Position numbers and translations under genes: made by a program. Shown here piece after piece: positions 58,128 to 64,000 of a stretch of 64,000 nt of DNA; the stretch's first letter is position 1; each line of letters starts with the position of its first letter. Below the pieces are notes generated by a model. It worked only from the letters and a program-made list of their open reading frames with translations. It made no database searches and was not told the origin of the DNA. Source of the DNA: CAVSUZ01 sp963791885 (lineage in GTDB: Bacteria; Pseudomonadota; Alphaproteobacteria; Acetobacterales; Acetobacteraceae); NCBI GenBank assembly GCA_963791885.1, contig CAWBUL010000004.1, forward strand, positions 682,001 through 746,000, written 5' to 3'.

Positions 58128-59363
58128 TCAGCTCCGCGATAGCTCGGATGCTGATGCCGACCGGGTCACGACGCAGGGCGTGTGCCGGTGCGCCAATGTC
58201 GTGCAGGCTTCCCGAGCCTCGCCGCTGCTCATGCCCACGAGCTCGGCCCGCCAGGTGATGCCGTGGGCTGTGCGGGCCGGACTGATCCGCACATCGCCCG
58301 ACGGGGCGGCCCCATGCGCCTTCATGGCTGCCTGTTGCGCGGCGACCTTGGAGCGGAAGCTGCCCACTTGGATGGTGGCGGAAGCCGGTTCGATCCTCGT
58401 GGTGTGAGACACCGTACGAATCGGCGGGGGCGGGACACGCGGCATCTCTTCCGCATGGGCCGCGGTGATCAGGGACGGCATGCGCGTCAAGGAGGGCATG
58501 CGCGCGGCCACCATCACCGGGCGGCCCACCTGGACGCCCATGCTTTCGTAACCGGTGTTGAGCATCGCTGTCATTCGAATGTCCCGGACACCGTTTGAGG
58601 GCGCGCCGAATTCGACTCCGATCAACCTGACGCCGTCACGCACGGCGCTTGTGATAAGATTATGCCCAGAGGCGATCGTATATCCGGTCTTCATGCCGTC
58701 AGCGCCAGGATACGACCGAAGCTCCGAATCATGGTTCATGATGATCCGGCCGTGGAAATCGAAGCTGGGGATGCTGAAATAGCCGTATTGCTGCGGGAAA
58801 TCGGTAATCAGGTGGCGCGCCAGTGTCGCCATGTCGTGCGCCGTGGTCCACTGATCGGGATCAGGCAGGCCCGAGGCGTTCATGAACGTGGTATGCGTCA
58901 TGCCCAACGCGCGGGCGCGGAGCGTCATCAGTTGACCGAACCGGTCTTCGGTCCCGCCGAGCAGTTCGCCCATGGCCGAGGCGGCATCATTCGCCGACAG
59001 CGTGACCATGGAGAGTATTGCGTCTTCCACGGTGATCACGCTCCCAGCCGGCACACCGAGCTTGGTCGGCTCCATGGACGCCGCGTGCGCCGAAAACGGA
59101 ACCGCCTGCTGAAGCGAAATGCGCCGGTCGCGCAGCGCCTCAAACGTCATGTACAGTGTCATGAGCTTCGTCAGGCTTGCTGGCCGCCGCAGCGCGTCCG
59201 GATTATCGGCCTCGAGCACCCGTCCAGTCGCTGCGTCGATGACGATCGAAGCCGCCTTGTCTGCTGCGGGAGGTTGGGCCGACGCCGCGGTCCCATATGC
59301 CAATGAGGCGCCCAGCGCGATGGTGCCAAGGAAGCAACCGCCCAGCCAGCGCCGCAGGGGCAT
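58128..59363 (-). CDS. D-alanyl-D-alanine carboxypeptidase (S11) with SPOR domain
   Basis: A 411-residue penicillin-binding protein of the DacA/PBP5 class. A signal peptide ends near TAASA; the active-site Ser63 is in SLTK (63-66), SAN is at 123-125, and KTG is at 225-227. An SPOR-type C-terminal domain (about 330-405; IQVGSFRSKVAAQQAAMKAH) probably recruits the enzyme to denuded septal peptidoglycan. It trims the terminal D-Ala of pentapeptide side chains in the periplasm. Confidence 0.93.
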   Translation of the reverse strand: MPLRRWLGGCFLGTIALGASLAYGTAASAQPPAADKAASIVIDAATGRVLEADNPDALRRPASLTKLMTLYMTFEALRDRRISLQQAVPFSAHAASMEPTKLGVPAGSVITVEDAILSMVTLSANDAASAMGELLGGTEDRFGQLMTLRARALGMTHTTFMNASGLPDPDQWTTAHDMATLARHLITDFPQQYGYFSIPSFDFHGRIIMNHDSELRSYPGADGMKTGYTIASGHNLITSAVRDGVRLIGVEFGAPSNGVRDIRMTAMLNTGYESMGVQVGRPVMVAARMPSLTRMPSLITAAHAEEMPRVPPPPIRTVSHTTRIEPASATIQVGSFRSKVAAQQAAMKAHGAAPSGDVRISPARTAHGITWRAELVGMSSGEAREACTTLAHRHTPCVVTRSASASELSRS

Positions 59364-59637
59364 GTCCTGTGATCTCCACGAATCTCTCAGCCACCTTAGA
59401 AGCGGAACCGTTGCCTAGTCCAGCCCGAAAAAGCTGATTTGCGAAGTTTCTGAGGCGGTTAGACAGCGACCTGAAAGCCTTGTAGCGGCTCGTCCGGGGC
59501 TATTTGTGCGATGCACAAAAAATTCTCTTGATCACACTCTCGCCAACACCTATCTGCCCGTCGTGCTGCATTGCAGCAAAGCGGTTTCACCGAGCCCCTC
59601 ATTTCCGGGCGGCCCGGGGGCGCGTCCGGAGGAGAAT

Positions 59638-60186
59638 ATGGATATGGCAGTGAAAACGAAGACCGAAGAGATCGTCGGCGCAGCGCAGGAAGCTGCGAGC
59701 GCCGCAGTTCAGACCACCACGGCACAGGCTGCGAGCGGCATCGACCAGACGGTTGCTGCCATCAAGACTGGCATGTCGCAGGCTGCCGCTGGGTTCGAAA
59801 CCACCCAAGCCCGTTTCAAAGAAGGAGTAGAGCGCGTGATCAAGACCACTGAAGAGTTCGTTGCCTTCAATCAGGGCAACTATGAAGCCATCGTGAAATC
59901 CAGCCAGATCTGGGTCGCCGGCGTGCAGGACCTGTCACGTCAGATGGCCGCCACCGCCCAGGCTTCGTTCGAGCAGGGCATGGCCAATCTGAAGGCGCTG
60001 GCTTCCGTGAAGTCGTTCAAGGAGGCAGTTGACCTGCAGTCCAGCTTGGCCCGCACCGCGATCGAGAAGAGCCTGGCCGAGTCGAGCAAGCTGACCGACG
60101 CGTCGCTCCGCCTGACCGAACAGACTATGGCGCCGATCACCGCGCGCGTCACCCTGGCGGTTCAGAAGTTCTCCCCGCCGGCCTAA
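59638..60186 (+). CDS. Phasin-family protein
   Basis: A 182-residue protein with Ala-rich helices and the phasin core FKEGVERVIKTTEEFVAFNQ, GNYEAIVKSSQIWVAGVQDL and ASFEQGMANLKALASVKSFK. Phasins coat polyhydroxyalkanoate granules. GGAGGAG lies about 6 bases before the ATG at 59638. It is monocistronic, with a strong terminator 27 bp after the stop. Confidence 0.93.
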   Translation: MDMAVKTKTEEIVGAAQEAASAAVQTTTAQAASGIDQTVAAIKTGMSQAAAGFETTQARFKEGVERVIKTTEEFVAFNQGNYEAIVKSSQIWVAGVQDLSRQMAATAQASFEQGMANLKALASVKSFKEAVDLQSSLARTAIEKSLAESSKLTDASLRLTEQTMAPITARVTLAVQKFSPPA

Positions 60187-60212
60187 ATCCCTCGCGCCGG
60201 CCGCGAATTGAG

Positions 60213-60244
60213 AAAGCCCGGCACCGGGAGGTGCCGGGCTTTTT
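60213..60244 (+). terminator. Rho-independent terminator after the phasin gene
   Basis: GCCCGGCACC-GGGA-GGTGCCGGGC forms a perfect 10-bp stem, extended by AAA/TTT, and is followed by TTTTT at 60240-60244. It is the clearest intrinsic terminator in the window. Confidence 0.95.
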
Positions 60245-60383
60245 CGTGTCCGGGCCCTGTTCAATGCATGCTCACGGCCTTGCAGAGCCAGACGGCCCTT
60301 TTATCCCATAGGCGGCTTCCGATATGCTCTGCTTTCCGGGACCTTATGGGCGACATGGACGGGGACGTGCGAAAGTATCGGGC

Positions 60384-60713
60384 ATGAGTGATAACGACAA
60401 ACGAGGCACATCCGACGGGCCGAATACGGGTGTGGTGGTAAAAACGCGCCCGAAGACGCGCAAGCCGGCCATGTATAAAGTATTGATGCTCAACGACGAT
60501 TTTACCCCAATGGAGTTCGTGGTCCACGTCCTGGAGCGTTTCTTCCACAAGAGCCGGGAAGAAGCGACCAGGATTATGCTGCACGTGCATCGTCGCGGAG
60601 TTGGCGTCTGCGGGGTCTATACCTATGAGGTGGCTGAAACAAAAGTCACGCAGGTCATGGACCTGGCGCGGCAGAACCAGCACCCTCTGCAATGCACAAT
60701 CGAGAAGGAATGA
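60384..60713 (+). CDS. clpS: ATP-dependent Clp protease adaptor ClpS
   Basis: A 109-residue adaptor. The core has YKVLMLNDDFTPMEFVVHVL, with Asn-Asp residues that bind the N-degron amine, then HKSREEATRIMLHVHRRGVG and VCGVYTYEVAETKV. It delivers N-end-rule substrates to ClpA. The ATG at 60384 fits the family start; clpA begins 87 bp after its stop. Confidence 0.96.
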   Translation: MSDNDKRGTSDGPNTGVVVKTRPKTRKPAMYKVLMLNDDFTPMEFVVHVLERFFHKSREEATRIMLHVHRRGVGVCGVYTYEVAETKVTQVMDLARQNQHPLQCTIEKE

Positions 60714-60800
60714 TGCCCATGGGATCGCGCCAAGGCGGCGAGGGCCCATGTATGGTCTGTATGGTTTTTGAGACCACATGCGATACGGGAGCGTCTCTGC

Positions 60801-63131
60801 ATGCTATCGCGTAACCTTGAACAGACGCTGCACCGGGCACTCGCGCTGGCCGCAGAGCGGCGCCACGAATACGCTACCCTGGAGCATCTGCTGCTCGGAC
60901 TGACTGAGGACAACGACGCGGCGACCGTGCTGCGCGCCTGCGGCATGGACCTCGACAAGCTGCGCGCCGATTTAGGCGAGTTCCTGGACAAGGACCTTGC
61001 GGGGCTGGCAACTGACCGCGGCGGCGATCCGAAACCGACCGCAGGGTTCCAGCGGGTCGTGCAACGAGCCGCAATCCACGTGCAGTCCTCGGGTCGTGAC
61101 GAAGTCACCGGCGCTAACGTACTGGTGGCGCTGTTCTCCGAACGCGAAAGCCATGCCGTCTATTTCCTGCAGATGCAGGACATGACGAGGCTCGACGCGG
61201 TGAACTTCATCGCCCACGGCATCGCCAAGGCGCCGGGCAAGTCGCAGGCTCGTCCCGTTCAGGGCTCGTCCGAACACCATGAACAGGAGCGCGAGGAAAA
61301 ACCCGGCCGCCGGAATCAGGACGCACTGAGCAACTACTGCGTGAACCTGAACAAGAAGGCGATGGCGGGGAAGATCGACCCGCTGATCGGGCGGGAGCTG
61401 GAGATAGAGCGAACCATCCAGATCCTCTGCCGGCGGACGAAGAACAACCCGCTCTATGTCGGCGATCCCGGCGTGGGCAAAACGGCGATCGCGGAAGGCC
61501 TCGCCAAGCGTATCGTCGAGGGCGACGTGCCGGAGGTGCTGGCGAAGTCCACCATTTTCGCGCTCGATATGGGGGCGCTGCTGGCGGGCACGCGGTACCG
61601 CGGCGACTTCGAGGAGCGGCTGAAGGCCGTCGTCACCGAGCTGGAGAACTACCAGGGGGCCATCCTCTTCATAGACGAGATCCATACGGTGATCGGCGCG
61701 GGCGCGACCTCCGGCGGCGCGATGGATGCGTCGAATCTGCTGAAGCCCGCGCTGGCGAGCGGCACGCTGCGCTGCATCGGGTCCACGACCTATAAGGAAT
61801 TCCGCAACTACTTCGAAAAGGACCGCGCGCTGGTGCGTCGGTTCCAGAAGATCGACGTGAACGAGCCCACCCTCGAGGACTCGGTGAAGATCCTGCGCGG
61901 GCTCAAGGCGAATTACGAGAAGCACCACAAAGTCCGCTACACGGACGAGGCGATACGCGCCGCGGTCGAGCTGTCCGCGAAATACATCAACGACCGCAAG
62001 CTGCCGGACAAGGCGATCGACGTGATCGACGAAGTCGGCGCCTCCCGCATGCTGCTGCCGGAGAACAAGCGGCGGAAGATGGTGACGCTGAAGGACGTGG
62101 AGGACATCGTTGCGAAGATTGCGCGCATTCCGCCGAAAGCCGTCTCCACGGATGACAAGGAGACGCTGCGCAACCTGGAGCGCGACCTGAAGTCCATGGT
62201 GTTCGGCCAGGATAAGGCGATCGAGGCACTCGCGGCGGCGATCAAGCTGGCGCGTGCCGGACTGCGCGAGCCGGAAAAGCCCATCGGTAACTACCTGTTC
62301 TCGGGTCCTACCGGCGTCGGCAAGACCGAAGTTGCGCGCCAGTTGGCCTCGACCATGGGGATCGAGCTGATCCGCTTCGACATGTCCGAATACATGGAGC
62401 GGCATTCGGTATCGCGCCTGATCGGCGCGCCGCCCGGTTACGTCGGGTTCGACCAGGGCGGCATGCTGACCGACGCGATCGACCAGCATCCGCATGCGGT
62501 CCTGCTCCTCGACGAGATCGAGAAGGCGCACCCCGATCTGTTCAACATCCTGCTCCAGGTGATGGACCACGGGAAACTGACCGACCACAACGGCAAGTCG
62601 GTCGATTTCCGCAACGTCATCCTCATCATGACGACGAATGCGGGCGCCTCCGATATGGCGAAGGAAGCGATCGGATTCGGCCGCGATGTGCGCGAGGGCG
62701 AGGATGAGGACGCGATCAAGCGTCTGTTTACGCCGGAGTTTCGCAACCGGCTGGACGCCGTGATCACCTTCGCTGGCCTGTCGCCGGAGATCGTCGCTCG
62801 GGTCGTCGAGAAGTTCGTCATGCAGCTTGAGGCGCAACTGGCGGACCGGAACGTGACGATCGAGCTGTCGTCCGCGGCGAAGGAGTGGCTGGCAGAGAGG
62901 GGCTACGACCGGCTGTACGGTGCGCGGCCTCTGGCGCGGGTGATCCAGGAGTACATCAAGAAGCCGCTGGCCGAGGAACTGCTGTTCGGACGGCTTGTCC
63001 GCGGCGGAGCCGTGAAGGTCACGCTCAAGGAGAACAAGCTGGAGTTCGAGATCGCCGAAGCGCCCGTGCCTGCTCTGCCGAAGCCCGAGGAGGGCGAGGG
63101 GTCCGAGCGTGAGCCGGAGGTGGTGGAGTAG
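60801..63131 (+). CDS. clpA: ATP-dependent Clp protease ATPase subunit ClpA
   Basis: A 776-residue Hsp100 unfoldase. It has an N-terminal Clp-N double repeat (MLSRNLEQTLHRALALAAER), first AAA+ module with Walker A GDPGVGKTA and Walker B ILFIDEIHTV, second module with GPTGVGKTE and LLLDEIEKAHPD, sensor 2 GARPLARVIQEYIKKPL, and an acidic C-terminal tail. The start at 60801 is the usual family start; an upstream in-frame ATG at 60768 adds 11 residues without support. It partners with ClpP and the upstream ClpS. Confidence 0.98.
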   Translation: MLSRNLEQTLHRALALAAERRHEYATLEHLLLGLTEDNDAATVLRACGMDLDKLRADLGEFLDKDLAGLATDRGGDPKPTAGFQRVVQRAAIHVQSSGRDEVTGANVLVALFSERESHAVYFLQMQDMTRLDAVNFIAHGIAKAPGKSQARPVQGSSEHHEQEREEKPGRRNQDALSNYCVNLNKKAMAGKIDPLIGRELEIERTIQILCRRTKNNPLYVGDPGVGKTAIAEGLAKRIVEGDVPEVLAKSTIFALDMGALLAGTRYRGDFEERLKAVVTELENYQGAILFIDEIHTVIGAGATSGGAMDASNLLKPALASGTLRCIGSTTYKEFRNYFEKDRALVRRFQKIDVNEPTLEDSVKILRGLKANYEKHHKVRYTDEAIRAAVELSAKYINDRKLPDKAIDVIDEVGASRMLLPENKRRKMVTLKDVEDIVAKIARIPPKAVSTDDKETLRNLERDLKSMVFGQDKAIEALAAAIKLARAGLREPEKPIGNYLFSGPTGVGKTEVARQLASTMGIELIRFDMSEYMERHSVSRLIGAPPGYVGFDQGGMLTDAIDQHPHAVLLLDEIEKAHPDLFNILLQVMDHGKLTDHNGKSVDFRNVILIMTTNAGASDMAKEAIGFGRDVREGEDEDAIKRLFTPEFRNRLDAVITFAGLSPEIVARVVEKFVMQLEAQLADRNVTIELSSAAKEWLAERGYDRLYGARPLARVIQEYIKKPLAEELLFGRLVRGGAVKVTLKENKLEFEIAEAPVPALPKPEEGEGSEREPEVVE

Positions 63132-63152
63132 CGGCCGTCGCCGGGGTGTCGG

Positions 63153-63596
63153 TCAGTCTGTAGCGACGTACGACATGTAGCGGATGATCTTCCATCCGCC
63201 GTCGCTCTGCCGCCCGAAAACATCCAGCCCGGGCTGAACCTCGGTCCTGGTCTCTTTGCCGGTCGTAGTCTCGGTCCAGGTCAGGCGGACGATCGCCAAA
63301 TCACCGGAGACGAGGATTTCCTTGATCTGAAGATCGTAGTGATACGCTTTGGACTGATCTGACAGCGCCTTGTGCAGGCGTTGGCAGAGTTGCGTGTAGT
63401 TCTGTTCGGGCAGACCTTGCACATCGTAGCGCAGATCATGCGCAAACAGGTCGCAGATATGGTCGGCGCGGCGCGCGTTGAAATCGTCGCGCCAGGTTTC
63501 AAGCATGGACCGGATTGTCGCCGCGAGGGCCGTGCTGGCAGATGCGGGCGTGATGCTGGATACCAACAACGCAAGGGGCAGCACGACCCGGATCAT
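63153..63596 (-). CDS. NTF2/SnoaL-like secreted protein
   Basis: A 147-residue protein with a signal peptide (VVLPLALLVSSITPASAS) and an NTF2-like cone fold: LETWRDDFNARRADHICDLF, then DLQIKEILVSGDLAIVRLTW and GLDVFGRQSDGGWKIIRYMS. Enzymatic or ligand-binding roles vary in this fold; none can be assigned. It is convergent with clpA and downstream of the M24 peptidase on the minus strand. Confidence 0.82.
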   Translation of the reverse strand: MIRVVLPLALLVSSITPASASTALAATIRSMLETWRDDFNARRADHICDLFAHDLRYDVQGLPEQNYTQLCQRLHKALSDQSKAYHYDLQIKEILVSGDLAIVRLTWTETTTGKETRTEVQPGLDVFGRQSDGGWKIIRYMSYVATD

Positions 63597-63612
63597 CGCT
63601 GGCCAGCAGAAC

Positions 63613-63711
63613 TCAAAACGGCGCCGACGTCAGCGGTTCGGGTTTCGAGCTGACATTCCCGCCGAGCGTGACGGTTGCGCCAAGGGTGAGGCAGAAAGCG
63701 CGGCGGTTCAT
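63613..63711 (-). CDS. Possible small secreted protein, 32 residues
   Basis: A short frame MNRRAFCLTLGATVTLGGNV ending PEPLTSAPF, between the M24 peptidase and the NTF2-like gene on the same strand (14 and 16 bp away). The start looks like a truncated export signal. There is no clear ribosome site, so this may be a leader, a decayed gene or chance. Confidence 0.3.
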   Translation of the reverse strand: MNRRAFCLTLGATVTLGGNVSSKPEPLTSAPF

Positions 63712-63725
63712 AGTGGCGCCGACCG

Positions 63726-64000
63726 TCAGAGCAGTTTCTTCTCGAACGGGTAGGTGTTCAGCGAAATCGCGCCGTCCTTCGTGACCAGAACCTGATCCTC
63801 CAGCTTTACCCCGAACGACTCACCATCCTTCCCCGCATAGCATTCGAGGCAGAAGATCATGTTCTCCCGAATCACACGCTGGCCGGGGGCTTCCTCGTGC
63901 AGGTCTTGTGGGTAAGGGATGCCCGGGCCTTCGTCCTCCAGACCAGCCTGATGCACCATGGTACCGTAGCGGCCGGTGACGTAAGCATCGGGTAGTTTAG
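63726..64000 (-). CDS. M24-family metallopeptidase (Xaa-Pro aminopeptidase-like), C-terminal part
   Basis: The gene runs off the right edge; about 90 codons remain. Visible features of the pita-bread M24 fold are VHQAGLEDEGPGIPY (metal-ligand His region), VIRENMIFCLECYAG with the late Glu ligand, and FGVKLEDQVLVTKDG with the last Glu. The ending LNTYPFEKKLL is typical of this subgroup. The substrate is unknown. Confidence 0.88.
   Translation of the reverse strand, partial: KLPDAYVTGRYGTMVHQAGLEDEGPGIPYPQDLHEEAPGQRVIRENMIFCLECYAGKDGESFGVKLEDQVLVTKDGAISLNTYPFEKKLL

Noticed and set aside
60972..62837. Long open frame opposite clpA (about 620 codons)
   Set aside because: It is the antisense shadow of clpA in high-GC DNA, with His/Arg/Asp-rich composition and no domain.

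Overview
The window is high-GC alphaproteobacterial chromosome. Gene content suggests the Acetobacteraceae/Rhodospirillales: a split F1 ATP synthase operon (atpHAGDC), an adjacent clpS-clpA pair, a phasin, an MlaC/HpnM-type fragment, an AmpG-like permease and dipeptide-type ABC transporters. This placement is inferred from gene families, not from rRNA, because no rRNA gene is present.

Layout. (1) 1-4.9 kb: a PIN-domain tail, then a gene with Ada zinc and AraC HTH domains cut in two by a 3.24-kb composite transposon. The transposon has two near-identical 1,435-bp IS256-family copies in direct orientation and a perfect 8-bp target duplication outside the pair. A decayed EamA transporter follows. 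(2) 4.9-15.9 kb: a SIMPL protein, a molybdopterin oxidoreductase, and a group of four proteins with PEP-CTERM-type sorting tails. These include a metzincin-like protease and a phosphoesterase. Mixed in are a sterol-desaturase-like enzyme, a class III cyclase/TPR protein, a CNB protein and a lipoprotein. (3) 15.9-24.5 kb: an AmpG-like permease, an IS481 remnant, and a catabolic cluster (peptide-type ABC transporter, aldo/keto reductase, luciferase-like flavin enzyme, GntR regulator, alpha/beta hydrolase) with a clear palindromic operator pair. (4) 24.5-29.2 kb: a truncated mlaC-like gene, a complete IS21 element, and a tyrosine integrase next to tRNA-Tyr, which looks like the stump of an integrated island. 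(5) 29.2-45.2 kb: frameshifted rlmH, RidA, cyclase-family protein, Ada, an exosortase-associated type glycosyltransferase (frameshifted), a GH31 enzyme with the residues of a sulfoquinovosidase, PCMT, an aspartyl protease, HyuB, a decayed toxin-antitoxin pair, an MFS/enolase-superfamily pair, and a TetR-EmrAB efflux unit with two operator copies. (6) 45.2-53 kb: an accessory zone with frameshifted BrnT plus BrnA, a mosaic of gene scraps, a pentapeptide-repeat protein with a membrane-protein partner, a decayed HTH regulator, a third IS256 copy that precisely interrupts a small gene, and an orphan UPF0175 antitoxin. (7) 53-64 kb: housekeeping genes (atpHAGDC, D,D-carboxypeptidase, phasin, clpS, clpA, NTF2-like protein, M24 peptidase).

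Themes. PEP-CTERM proteins at 7.6-15.9 kb and the glycosyltransferase at 32-33 kb point to an exosortase-linked surface or exopolysaccharide system whose exosortase lies outside the window. Mobile elements shape the accessory parts, and three identical-type IS copies in opposite orientations frame about 50 kb. At least nine genes carry one-base frameshifts, mostly accessory genes, while the large housekeeping genes are intact. The sequence alone does not say whether this is decay or assembly error.
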